NCBI GenBank assembly: GCA_037349105.1
Contig: JAYJMM010000041.1
Coordinates: forward strand, 1,736,001 to 1,800,000
Reading direction: 5' to 3'
Source of the DNA: Limnomonas spitsbergensis
Lineage: Eukaryota; Chlorophyta; Chlorophyceae; Chlamydomonadales
DNA: 64,000 nt
The position numbers were made by a program, and so were the translations under genes. The stretch's first letter is position 1. Each line of letters opens with the position of its first letter. Below are positions 32,771 through 43,435 of this stretch, piece by piece. The notes under the pieces were generated by a model, which saw nothing but the letters and a program-made list of their open reading frames with translations, ran no database searches and was not told where the DNA came from.

Positions 32771-35700
32771 ATGAAGAATAGAAAAGTCAAGGTGCCAGCG
32801 GCGAAGGTGGAGGCGACAGCCGATCAAGACGATGATGATTCCACGTCACTTCGATCCTACCTTCTGCAAGGCTCGTCAATGCATTGGAAGACCGACAGTG
32901 CTTCGAATGAGCAGGGCAAAAAGCGGAGCACGCCCAAGGAGGTTTTGGTGAGCGCACCCCCCCATCTTCTGCATGAAAGCACTTCATAATTCCAGCTCTG
33001 GTTGCAGGGGTCCATACTCTAGTGCTCTCTTCATGATACCTGTTCTTGGTGGCCCCATGCATCATGAGCCCTGCATGCTTCTGTCGTGGGTGTGATGGCC
33101 TCTTCAAGGCTATCACTCATGCTGTCTCGTTTCTCCCTGTTGGTCAGTTCCCCTTCCCTTTCCGAAAATCTATCAGGTGGATAGCTGACATCTGGAAGAA
33201 CCACTCATTGAGGCTTCACCTGATTGCATGAACCTGATTGCATGGGGCCAGTCGTGGTGACGCTTAGCTGGGCCTTCGGCTTGGCCTTGGCCAGGTACAG
33301 AAGGCAGCAGATGGACATCTGGGTTTCTCCTGGACGACAGCATGTTTCTTGTAGGGCTGGTTTCTCAGTATGAAGCTCTTCAGTTTCAGGGATGCCTGTA
33401 CCAGGGTACATGTGTAGCATGCATGTGGAGTGCTAAAGATGCAGCATGCCATGCGCATTTTGCATGGGGAGCGCACGTAATTTATAGACATGCGTATTAT
33501 GCATGGCTAGCATGTATGTGCAAAGACATGCATAGCGTGTATGGGAGGTGCTTAGGTTCAGCATGCCATGCGGAATGGCTTTGCATTTGCTGTGAATGCC
33601 GCGTGAGACTTTTAGCATTGATGGCCCGGCAGCTCATCATAGCAATTCCAGAGTGTGAATGGAAGTGTGAGAGGGTTGGCATAAATGGCCTGGCAGCTAG
33701 TGTAAAGCAAAGCCGACCTTAAAGGTGGGATGAGGCAGCTCAATGAAAAATGAGCAGCATGCAGAATAGGTGCCCCACCTGGAGTGTGTGGTGCAGTAGC
33801 TTCATAGGAACATTCCACACCAGTCTTGCGGCGAACACGCGCCGTGCCAATCTGCTGTCCTATTGCATTTTAAATTGATCTTCATCTTCACAACAGCTGG
33901 TCGACTGCCACCGGGCTTTGGCCGGCGGCTGAAACAGTGGAACTTGCTTCACCATTTTCCCAGCCGAAGGCCATGATGGCATGATGTAGCTGAATGACAG
34001 CTGAATCACGATTAAATACACACCAAGCCCCCCCCCCCCTATTACCCCCCTTCAAGTTCAGAAGCTCATGAGCTACTTCTTCCCCTCAGCCCCCTCTTAA
34101 CACGCCACTGGCTATTTTTCCTCTTTCGAACCCACCCATCTCCACCTCACAGAAAGGAGTACTGGTGACAAGGGTAGGACAGAAAACTCCTATTTAGCCC
34201 CCCTGCACGCAAGCAGGCCCAAAACCTTTTAAATACAAAACCTTAAGACATACAAAACCCTACTTGACATCCCTTCAGGCTTTGAGGCTTGGCACACGCG
34301 CACGGCTTCTGCCATTGACCTCATTGCCAGCTAACCAGCTTCATCCTCCCTCCCCCCGCCCCCCCCCCCACGACCCCCACCCCTCTCCCCTCTGCAGGCT
34401 AGGAGTTTTCAGACCTTCAGGACGTGCTCCACCCTTCACACCGAAGAAGAAAATAATCTGAGTCAACACAAAGTCCCCTTTATCCCCCTCTGCAAACTAT
34501 AAGACGTTTCGGACCCTCAAGACCCGCACTGCCTGCTCCTGTGCTCCACCCGCAAGCAGGAGTGACAAAACCGATCCACACAAACTCCAGTTCTATCCTC
34601 CTGCAGGCTAGGCGGGTATGAAACCTCAAGACGCGCACTGCCTCTAACACAAACAAAGAAGAGTAACACAACTGACAAACACGAACTCCTCTTCACTCGT
34701 CCTGTAGGCTAAACGGTTCCAGTCCTTCAGGACACGCACGGCCTCCACCGTTGTTCTTATCGCCGGCTTCATCTTCTTCATGTGGGCCGGACACGTGCCG
34801 CTCATGTTCATGGTTTTCATGCTACAGGTGGGAAAGTCTATGAGAGGCATGGGTAGGAAATGAATTAAGTTATCAAATGTGTGAATCATGAGGACACGTG
34901 CTTCTCATGTGTATGATGTTTGTGATTCAGGTGGGTGAATCGATCAATACAACTAGTTTAGGATGAAGGGTTTGAGGTTAAGAACTCAGTCCCCTAACCG
35001 GCACGTGCTCACGGTGTTTATAATGCAAAATGTTGGATAGCTGTGGGTAGGGCACCGCTCACAAACGTATTACCGCTAATTTAAAACGCAAATATTGAAA
35101 GGCTGGGGTGGCTCCTATTACTGGTGTTCAGGATCCAGGGGGGTGACGCGATGACAAGGCATGTGCAAGGCACCTTCACAAATTGATGATTTGTGAATGA
35201 ACGTCTCCCGGAGGGTATAGGCTGCTCTTGTCCATGTTATTCATGATCCAGATGGGTCAATCATTGGATGCATGCGCTTTGGCCCTTGGACAGTTCTGTT
35301 TGCATGGCTGGCATGGCTGCACGCACTGCATGACTCTGTTTGCATGGCTGCACGCTCTACGCAGCTTGCGCAACCTAGGCACTAAAGCTGACACCCACCA
35401 AATGACATGAAAATTCAGTTCAAAACATTGCCAGTCAGCCAATATTTCTTGTCACGGACTGCTTGCGTGCATGGCTCCCACGTTTTTCTCCCAAAATTTA
35501 GATCCATCAGATGACGCACATCCTCAACCCAAAGCAGTGTCACACTAGCCGCCAGTCTCTTGGGTCTCTGAACCCTGAACCCTAAACCATCCAGTATTTT
35601 GTCGTAGTGTGATTGGCTCCTGCTATTTAATGGAACCGCTTCACCCCGGAAACATTGCAACTCGATTTATTGTTGTTCACACAACTGGGTGCTGCAGACG

Positions 35701-38700
35701 CTCCAATCCAAATCATGGCCACTCTGTCTCTGTGATCACCCCCCTGATATTTTCTGCAGGCGATTAAACCCTGCACATGGCCACTCACTTTCCTGTTGTT
35801 GACTCCTGCTGTGTGATGCAGGCGCTCATGATCCGTGAGGCCTTTGGACTAGGGAGCATGGCCCTGGTGAGGAGGGGTGGAAGGGGGGATGTGGTTGCAT
35901 TCATTGGACAAGGGAGCATGGCTCGAGTGAGGAGGGGGGTCGTGCAGGTTGACTTATCACAGGTTTGAAATGCCGAGTGTGAACTGCTGTTTAACATGTG
36001 AACAACTTTTAAGTATTGTAATTGCCTTAATGCACGAGCTTGTGAAACCCCAGTGGTACAGGGCCAAGCAGTGAAATTTTCCAGTTTTGAATCAAGATTT
36101 ATAAATTTGAATTGCTTTCGTGGTAGAGGATATTGACATACCGGGATTTAGGGCCGAGCAATGGTACTTTTCATTTTCGAAACACTTTGTCAATTTTGAA
36201 TAGTCCCCACGCAGGAGCACATAAAGCTGCCGGGTGCAAGGCCAAGCAGTGGTACTTCTTAACTTCGAAACATATTTTTAATTTGAATTGTTCCCTCACA
36301 GGAGCACATCAAGCTACCGGGTTCAGTGCCAAGCAGTGGTGTTTTTCAATTTTGAAACACTTTTTCCTATTTGAATCGTTTCCTTGCAGGAACACATAAA
36401 GCTGCCAGGGTTCAGGGCCAAGCAATGGTACTTCTTCCTCGTCGCCATTTTCTATCTGTACACTCGGTGAGGGGGGGGGAGGAGGGGGTAGCAGGGTGCT
36501 CAGGGCATTCTTCCTCCCAAAAGCATCCTGTGAAGGGCAACAGCAGTACCCAGGTCAGTGGGTGGCAGGAGGTGCTGGACTGCTGGGTGCTGAGAGTTTA
36601 AATCCTCCCAGAAACATTTGGAGAGGGCGAAAGCAGTTTCCAGGTGACAAGTCCTATCTGGGGCAGGATGCTCAGGACTGGGTTTCTTCCATTGCTTTTT
36701 CTAAAGAGCCAAGCAATGTCCAAGCAGAGGGGCTGTGGCTGGTGCCGGGTGCTTTGAGCTTTGCTCCTCCCAAATGCATGTTTGGAAGAGCCAAGCAGTG
36801 CCCAGACAAGCTTGGTGCCGGAACTGCTAAAATCCTTTCAGCCTAAACCCAGGGCTGACCTACAAACTCTGAGCCTCTGTGGGCTCACCATAGGGGCTGG
36901 ATGGGGGTCGAGCAGTTGGGAGCCCAGACTGACAAACCCCAAAGCTATATTCCCATAATCCCTCTCTGCCTAATTTCCACCCCTCCTGAGTCCTGACATT
37001 TTCATCACGACCTCCTGGTGGAGATTGATTCCTGCCCACCAGGCCAACCTCCCCCCCATCCATCTACATTTTCGTCCCCCCTCCCACACCGGCCCGTCAA
37101 CAGTTTCATCGCTCACAACCTCCTGGTGGAGGTAACGTCCAACAAGGTGCTGGCCCGTGTATTCGCCTTGGCACTCAAGCGCCAGATGTTCATCTCCTTC
37201 CTCCTCTACTGCGCCGGTAGGAGAAGTCGCCTCTGTTTGGTTCCAGGTTGCCTCGGCTGCAAGTCACCAGTCTTGCGGCTTGTGGCCAGGGGACTAGGAG
37301 GCTTGCAGTCCTGCTGCTTCAGCCCATGGCCTTAAGGGTTTAGGCCCTTAGGCCCTTAGGCCCTTAGGCCCTTAGGCCCTTTTTCATGCCAGCCTTGGGC
37401 CAGCCCCCCCTTCCTACATGCAGAAGTGCATGCTGCAGGTTTTGTCATGTTCATATTGAGCCTGCCCCCCCTTCCTCCATGTCTGCCACAGGCTTTGTCA
37501 TGGCCGCCATCAGCCTACTAACCCTTCATTGATGCATGCCACGGGTTTTGTCACTGTGTCCTGAGCCTGCTCCTCCTTCCTCCATGCATGCTGCAACCTT
37601 TTGTTATGGCCGCCCTCAGCCGGCTTCCCCTTCCGCCATACATGCCACAAGTTGTATCATGTCCGCCCTAAGCCTGTTAACCCATCCTCAATGCATGCCA
37701 CAGGTTTTGTTATGTTTGTCCTAAGCCCCATTCCCCTTTCTCCATACCTACCACGGGTTTTGTAATGTCCGCCATTGGCCTGCTTCCCCTTCCTCCATGC
37801 CTGCCACAGGATTTGTCATGTTTGTCCTGAGCCTGCGGAAAGGCATGTACCTGTACCAGTTTGGGCAGTACGCTTGGACCCATATGATCCTGTTTGTGGT
37901 CATCCTGCCGACGTCCTTTTTTGTGTCCAACATCTTTCAAGGTGAGGCGGTCACACTAGAACCTCGTTTCCAGCGTCAGGCCTTACTCAATATGGGGCTC
38001 GGCAGCTAAAAGAGGGAGGAAGGGAACTCTTCCTAGACCCTACACTTTTTTTCTACCCGCTGAAAAGGACGGCGTTTTGAATTAGCCTGCTTGAAGCAAA
38101 GAGACTATAAATGATTGGACAAAGTTGTGCCCCTGTTGCCTGTGGGGCGTGGCTGTTATAGAAAGAGTGCGCTGTGGAGGTTGTGGCCGAGGCCGTGACG
38201 AAACCAGCTGAGGAACAGCAAGAATTTATCCAATCAGCTGAGGCAGGGGGGGGGATATTTGAACGGATCGGTGGAAAGCCTATGCGGTACCAGAATTCCA
38301 TGCTGCTCCTAGGTATGATCTGGTGCATCCTGTTGCTGCCTGCTCTGCTTTCACTGATGTTTTCCGCTGTTATTGTTGATCCAGATGTTAATGTTGTTGC
38401 TGCTGCTGCTGCTCCTAGGCATGATCTGGTACATCCTGCCGGCCATGCTCATCGTCGTCAACGATATATCTGCATACTTGTCCGGTGAGCAACCCAATGT
38501 ACTGCAGGCCAGGTGTACCGCAGTGTAGTGCAGTGTGCTTGTGTGGCGAGCAACATTCTACTTTGAACTGCAGTGGACTTCAGTGGACCGCAGTACAAAG
38601 CAGTGCACAGCAGTGTCCTTGTTTAGTCAGTGTGGACTGAAGTGTTGGTGTGAACAGACCTATGATGGTGTGAACAGACCTATGATGGTATGAACAGACC

Positions 38701-41700
38701 TATGATGGTGTGAACAGACCTATGATGGTATGAACAAACCTATGATGGTGTGAATAGACCTATGATGCAGGGTGGATATCCCCCCCCCATCATACTCATT
38801 CATACACCTCCCATCATTCACGTGCTCCTTCTTCTTTGGCCGCACGCCCCTCGTCACCCCCCCCCCTCAATGCACACCTCCCATGATTCCCAGGTTTCTT
38901 CTTTGGTTGCACGCCCCTCATCACGATCAGCCCCAAGAAGACGTGGGAGGGCTTTATTGGGGGCTTTGTCACCACCATGGTGTTTGCCTTCTACGCATCG
39001 TGGTTCCTGGCCCAGTTCAAGTGGATGACCTGTCCGAGGAAGGTGCGTGCCTCTTGCTTGCCATGATGCCAGCGTGCATGCGACTTTGGTCGTGCACTTG
39101 TACTTAACATCGCTCAAGCCTCGAAAGGGGGGAAATCTTCAACCCTTGGCCCCAGGTTTGAGGGCTTAAGGTTAAGTGGATGACTTGTCTGAGGAAGGTG
39201 AGTGCCTGTTGCCTTTCACAGTTACGGAGTGCATGCGGCCTTGATTGTAGACTGCACTCCTAGGCTGGCGCGCTGAAGCCTCAAAAGGGGGACAACTCAA
39301 CCCCCCTCAAAAGCGGAAACCCTAGGGTTGAGGGTTCTCACTTGGATGGTCTGTCTGAGGAATGTGATTGGCTGTCGGCTGTCTCCTATTATGGTTATAT
39401 AGTGTGTGCGGCCTTGGTTGTAGATTGCATAGCTTCACTTTGGGTATAACACCATTGCATGCTCTAGCCCCCGAGGGTTTGTATTGCCCAGTTCGAGGGG
39501 GGGACCAGTCCGAGGAAGATGAGTAGCTACCAGCTATCTCCTCTCATGGTTGCAGTGTGCAGTCTTGCGGTTAATAAATGCAGACAGCATGGCCAGCCTT
39601 GAATTGTAGGCTTGATTTGTGAAGAAGTATGAAACAAAACGCAGGCCCCAACCGAGGCCCTGATATGTCATCCTGACCACATTCCTGTTTGCAGAATCTG
39701 TTGCAGGATCTGTTGCTAGGTGCTCTGACATGCAGACCCAACGTGGCATTTTTCAAGCTGCACTTCACGATGATAAAACATATAATGTATCTTCTAACTT
39801 GACCCGCATTGTTGGTTACCCAGCCAATACCCAGCCTGGTCCTCTAGGTATTGGTCTTCACGTTGAAAATATACCCCTTGTTCTTCTATTTGCAGGATCT
39901 GTCTCTGGGTGCCCTGACCTGCAACCCCAACCCGGCCTTCTTCACGCGTGTCTTCACGATGAACCAGCTGGCTGAGGAGATGCCCGGTCCCTTGGAGGAG
40001 GTGCTGCAGCTCATGCATGCGCTCCTCCCCACAACCGCGTGGGAGCAGTTCCAGGTTTGGGCTGAGATTTCAGGGCCGAGATCCAGTGTTAGGTTGAGTT
40101 TATTATAAATAGTGAGTCAGGTGCTTTAAGGCCTTTGGAGCGCACTGGACTCTGATGAGACTACGCCCTTGTTCGAGCGCACTTAAGCTATGCTTGAAGT
40201 ATGGCCTGTCCTATGGCCTATGGCCTTTGGCCAGAGGGGCCGGTTGCATCACGCCCTGTTGTTTGGGCCACTGGCAGAAGCCCAGCGATGCTTTTGTCCC
40301 CATCAGCGCATCGGTAGCCGCCTGGCAACCTTCCAAGCCGCCTGGCTAAATCCAATACCGCAAGCCCTGACCTGCTGTGCACTCCCTGACCCCCTGGCAC
40401 TGCGCCCATACCCCCAAACCTCTGCCTGCTCTGCACACTCGAAGCCCATCACCCGAAACCCATATGGCCACATCCCCAAAAACTTGCCTGCTGGCTACAG
40501 ACGTGGACCGTGGAGGCCATGCCGGTGCAGCTACACGCCATCACCATGGCCTGCTTCGCCTCCTTGATATCGCCGTTTGGTGAGCGGTTGGAAGGAGCCT
40601 GTGGTTATTTGGGTGATATCTCCGTTTGTTGACCGGGTGCGGCCTGGGTACATTAAGTGATATTTGTTGATCGCAGATTGTTGAAAAGGTCGGTTATCAG
40701 TACAATAGTACCTCACTATTTGGTGAGGAGGTTGGCATTGTTGCACCATTGCCCTGGCTGTGCATGGTATCTGGAATTGAGCTTGGAATCGCTCTTCGCT
40801 ACAATTCCTACCAACCCCTCGTGGCTGAGCGTACAGCAGGGCCCAGCGGGTATGCACCATCCTGAACTGTTTGGTGAGCTGGAGGAAGGGTCTAGGATTG
40901 AGAAGGAGCCCCCCACCTGATGAAGGGGCTAATGTCACGGTGACCTGATTTGCCTCCTTGATATCGCCGTGACGTGAGCTGGTGCTTGACAGCCTGTGTT
41001 AAGGGTTTAGGGGTCAGCGTCACAGTTGTGGCGTAGCGAGGAGGGCCGGAACCTCTGATATTGTTCCTGTGGTAGAGTCCCTGCCAGCAAGCTTGAACAG
41101 CATGATGCGTCACATCAAGCGTGCAGGGCACCAAACCATGTTTCTGTATTCCTTACCCATTTGTATCTAATCCTTATCGCTCAATTTCACATCAGGAACA
41201 GGCATGCAACGCTGCGCCATGCAACATGACAGAGTTGTGTAGCGATAACATACATGTCTCATAACTAATTGTCTTTCTTTGTCTGGAAGGATGGCTTCCA
41301 CTAAAATCAATTGTCTTGCAGTTGCCTGCTTCACAGACCCAGGAGGGTCCTCTACCAGTTTGGCCTCAAGATCATACATCACACATGTCACACCCGCCAT
41401 GGCCACACCGTCCATCACACTGCCCCTCCCTCTCTCACTCCCTGGATCACATTTTTTGTGCAGCACTACAGATATGTATACCGTACATCAGCCTGTGCCC
41501 CTTTTCTTGCCATGCCCCCCTGTCTAGGCGGGTTCTTTGCAAGTGGCTTCAAGCGGGCGTTTGACCTCAAGGACTTTGGGGACACCATCCCCGGACATGG
41601 CGGTATCACAGACCGGTTTGATTGCCAGGTGCGGACATACAGCTGGGTGGACTGCGCCTTGCTGGCCGGACTTGGCGGTTTCTGCACGTGCCGGATGTCC

Positions 41701-42555
41701 CCCATGTCCCTTTGTCTTGACGCTTTCTTTTAGTTCCCATCAAAGGACACTGCAAATGGAACACCTGCACTCTGCATAAAGGTTATGCAATGCAGCAGCT
41801 GGATTGAGCGGCATGGAGTCTCCGCTCCAGCATGATGCCAAGTTTGAAAATGAGCCGTTTTTGCGAGCCTCATCAAGACACGCATATGGGCGCCTTAAGA
41901 TACCGTAGTTTAGGAACGGGTACGCTTAGCATAAACCCTGACCCCTTTGCCTTGACCCCCCTGGCCTTGACCCTCTCTTCCTGCCCTGATTGTTGCTCCG
42001 CTCGGGAGAACAAGCCAGAGATTAAAAAGCGACAGACACAATTTGAGCATCCCCCACATCCTCTCCCTTCTTCCCCCCCCACGTGGTGATACAAATCGGA
42101 GGGGCTTCCCTTTTCCACGCCCCAAAGAGCATGTGCCTTTTCATGTATCCACATCACATAACGGTATGGCTTGTTAAGTTTGTGAAGTTTTTACAGTCCA
42201 GCGGGGCATCACATTTGATGCATGGGACTTGTGCCCGTAACTGGTACAGGCACTAAAGGCACTAGGACAGTGAGCAAAAACCAGTGGCATGTGTGTGTCT
42301 TAATTTATGTGTTACTAATTTCATCTGCCCCCCCAGGTGCTGATGGCCATGTTCTCCTTCCTCTACTACTGGAACTACATCCACGTGGAGATGCCCAGCA
42401 TCGGCAACGTGCTCTCAGAGGCCCTCAAGCTGCACGACGCGCAGCAGCTCGAGCTCTTTGTGCGGCTGGGCAACCTGCTGGCCGGCGAGGGGCTGATCCC
42501 GGGGAATACGTTGGACCGGGTGGCCCCGCTGGTGGACCTGGGGCACTCCAACTGA
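32771..42555 (+). CDS. CDS1: CDP-diacylglycerol synthase (phosphatidate cytidylyltransferase), 12 exons, 478 aa
   Basis: Exons: 32771-32947, 34708-34827, 35822-35866, 36390-36466, 37104-37216, 37810-37941, 38419-38484, 38894-39042, 39896-40054, 40501-40579, 41528-41628, 42337-42555. All are GT-AG and phases close. The enzyme makes CDP-diacylglycerol from CTP and phosphatidate for phosphatidylglycerol, phosphatidylinositol and related lipids; eukaryotic forms sit in the ER membrane. Landmarks: first membrane segment ([15 protein letters not shown], residues 75-89), [13 protein letters not shown] (193-205), [20 protein letters not shown] (245-264) and the family signature [20 protein letters not shown] (378-397) followed by GITDRFD. 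The usual Arg of FGRTPL is Cys here. Length is slightly above the roughly 420-460 aa of relatives because of a polar 59-residue first exon. The symbol follows plant usage; paralogue number is unknown. Confidence 0.95.
34270..34725 (+). repeat. Tandem decoys of exon 2 acceptor junction (four copies)
   Basis: Units of 97-119 bp begin at the AGs near 34,278, 34,397, 34,494 (AG mutated to AA) and 34,606, before the real acceptor at 34,707. Each has CTG(C/T)AGGCTA, a CAGACCTTCAGGACGTG-like stretch and a GC(A/C)CTGCCTC-like stretch, that is, the first 40-45 nt of exon 2. They diverge after that point. Confidence 0.88.
35860..35945 (+). repeat. Decoy of exon 3 donor junction
   Basis: The 45-nt exon 3 ends GGGAGCATGGCCCTG|GTGAGG at 35,866. 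TTGGACAAGGGAGCATGGCTCGAGTGAGGAGG recurs about 66 bp downstream, described here in two parts: TTGGACAAGGGAGCATGG and CTCGAGTGAGGAGG. Confidence 0.85.
36025..36410 (+). repeat. Tandem decoys of exon 4 acceptor junction (four copies)
   Basis: Copies of GCAG|GAGCACATAAAGCTGC with the following CAAGCAGTGGTACTTCTT lie at about 36,032, 36,135, 36,213 and 36,300, before the real exon at 36,390. The two nearest keep an intact AG and near-perfect exon sequence at 87-88 bp spacing; the outer two are decayed. Confidence 0.93.
36500..36815 (+). repeat. Intron 4 tandem repeat
   Basis: Three to four units of about 90-110 bp share CCTCCCA(A/G)AAnCAT, AGGGC(A/G)A(A/C)AGCAGT and CCCAGG-like words. Confidence 0.7.
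36985..37135 (+). repeat. Decoy of exon 5 acceptor side
   Basis: TTTTCATCACGACCTCCTGG at about 37,001 echoes the exon 5 start (TTTCATCGCTCACAACCTCC, 37,104), about 104 bp upstream. Confidence 0.75.
37430..37835 (+). repeat. Tandem decoys of exon 6 acceptor junction (seven copies)
   Basis: A unit of about 52-56 bp, TGCCACAG|GTTTTGTCATGT followed by a C/T-rich CCTTCCTCCATGC stretch, is repeated with starts near 37,432, 37,484, 37,538, 37,588, 37,642, 37,697 and 37,748. The eighth copy (37,802) is the real acceptor and continues into exon 6. Several decoys keep the AG and the first 25-30 nt of the exon. Confidence 0.95.
38299..38345 (+). repeat. Decoy of exon 7 acceptor junction
   Basis: ATGCTGCTCCTAGGTATGAT then CTGGTGCATCCTG nearly equals the real junction GCTGCTCCTAGGCATGAT then CTGGTACATCCTG at 38,409, 108 bp downstream. 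AG is intact. Confidence 0.88.
38640..38770 (+). repeat. 20-bp minisatellite, six to seven copies
   Basis: The unit GTGTGAACAGACCTATGATG (or TATGAACA...) is repeated in intron 7. Confidence 0.95.
38825..38858 (+). repeat. Decoy of exon 8 start
   Basis: CTTCTTCTTTGGCCGCACGC at about 38,828 repeats the exon 8 start (38,894). It would encode [10 protein letters not shown], keeping the conserved Arg that the used exon has lost to Cys. Confidence 0.85.
39010..39575 (+). repeat. Tandem decoys of exon 8 donor junction (three copies)
   Basis: The real end (TGACCTGTCCGAGGAAG|GTGCGT, 39,042) is followed at about 155-bp spacing by copies near 39,175 (TGACTTGTCTGAGGAAGGTG, donor GTGAGT), 39,342 (TGGTCTGTCTGAGGAATGTG) and 39,492 (GACCAGTCCGAGGAAGATG). 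Matching downstream words (TGCATGCGGCCTTG) show the unit includes about 60 bp of intron. The first decoy has a better donor than the real one. Confidence 0.92.
39685..39780 (+). repeat. Decoy of exon 9
   Basis: About 75 bp (GCAGGATCTGTTGCTAGGTG, CATTTTTCAAGCTGCACTTC, ACGATGA) match the first half of exon 9 (39,896 on) at 70-75% by eye, 202 bp upstream. Indels and a stop make it non-coding. Confidence 0.88.
40560..40995 (+). repeat. Decoys of exon 10 donor junction
   Basis: The real end CTCCTTGATATCGCCGTTTG|GTGAGC (40,579) is echoed at about 40,612 (GATATCTCCGTTTGTTGACC), 40,716 (CACTATTTGGTGAGGAGG), 40,863 (GAACTGTTTGGTGAGCTGG) and 40,949 (CTCCTTGATATCGCCGTGAC then GTGAGC). The farthest keeps 17 exact bases of exon. 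Confidence 0.82.
42135..42295 (-). mobile_element. LINE internal fragment, copy 5
   Basis: Its reverse complement (TGCCTGTACCAGTTACGGGC, ACAAGTCCCATGCATCAAAT, GTGATGCCCCGCTGGACTGT) matches 45,785-45,895 and 5,870-5,960 of the two long LINE copies. It sits in the last intron of the CDP-DAG synthase gene, antisense to it. Confidence 0.85.
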
Positions 42556-43435
42556 AGACGCCACCTGGGAACTGAACCTTTTGAATGAGGCCCTTTCGAA
42601 CAAGGCCTTTGGGCTGATGCCATTGACCCCTTGACAGCTGCAGCTGAGTCAGCAGGTTAAGGGTATACATGTATGGTATATTGCCCCTAACCCTTAACTC
42701 GCGACAGCAGCAGATGTGCTGGCTAGCTGGACGTTGCGGGTGTGACTGCCCAAGGAGTCGAGAGCCTGCTATAGTACTGCTAGTATTAAGTCCTGAACCT
42801 GAACCTGAAACAAGCACGAGGATTTTGCGTTTTGATTATTTGAGCTTGGTGTCTGTACCTGTGAGGCACTGAGTTTCCCGAGATGCTGGACAAGGGGAAG
42901 GTTGTTCTCAACTGCTGTGTCGGCGCATTGACCCTGAAGCCATACGGTATGATCTTTCTGGCGGGATCACGAATATGCATCAACAATGCATCCCGCTGGC
43001 ATAATCCGTGTGACATCGCTCTGCACTGCCTACACTGCCAACGTGTGGCATATATCTGTACCGAACCATGCCATCATTGGAGCATCTACAAGTACTTATT
43101 GCACGTCACGGTGGGCCCAGAGGTGTAACGCCATTGACTTATCCCCCGCCACGGTGGGGCATTGACATGTACTGCCCTCGCATAAAGGAGGGGGGCTAAA
43201 CTGCCCCCACGTTAAGGTAGGGAATTCATTTGTACTGCCCTGCCTCCTGTAAACGTGGACATTCGACCCGGGGCATTGCTAAGTGGACTGCCCAGCCAGA
43301 GGTGGTGCTGGGCAAGCGACAACATCAGCTGGGCCGCCTGCTAGGTTTGGGCAGCTCTTTTGGTGTAAAGAAAACCCTGGATCCCAAACCCTTAGGCAGC
43401 TTATTTGGGATGCTGGCACGCTCATGTCAATAAAG
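42556..43435. other. 3' flank of the CDP-DAG synthase gene
   Basis: A LINE-terminus scrap (GGGCCCAGAGGTGTAACGCC) sits at about 43,111. Short repeats of a GGGCATTGACATGTACTGCCC-like unit lie at 43,150-43,260. I see no gene. Confidence 0.5.

Noticed and set aside
8178..42555. Decoy junction copies as mutually exclusive alternative exons
   Set aside because: Most copies cover only one exon edge, have frameshifts or lost splice sites, and merge into intron sequence instead of ending at a second splice site.
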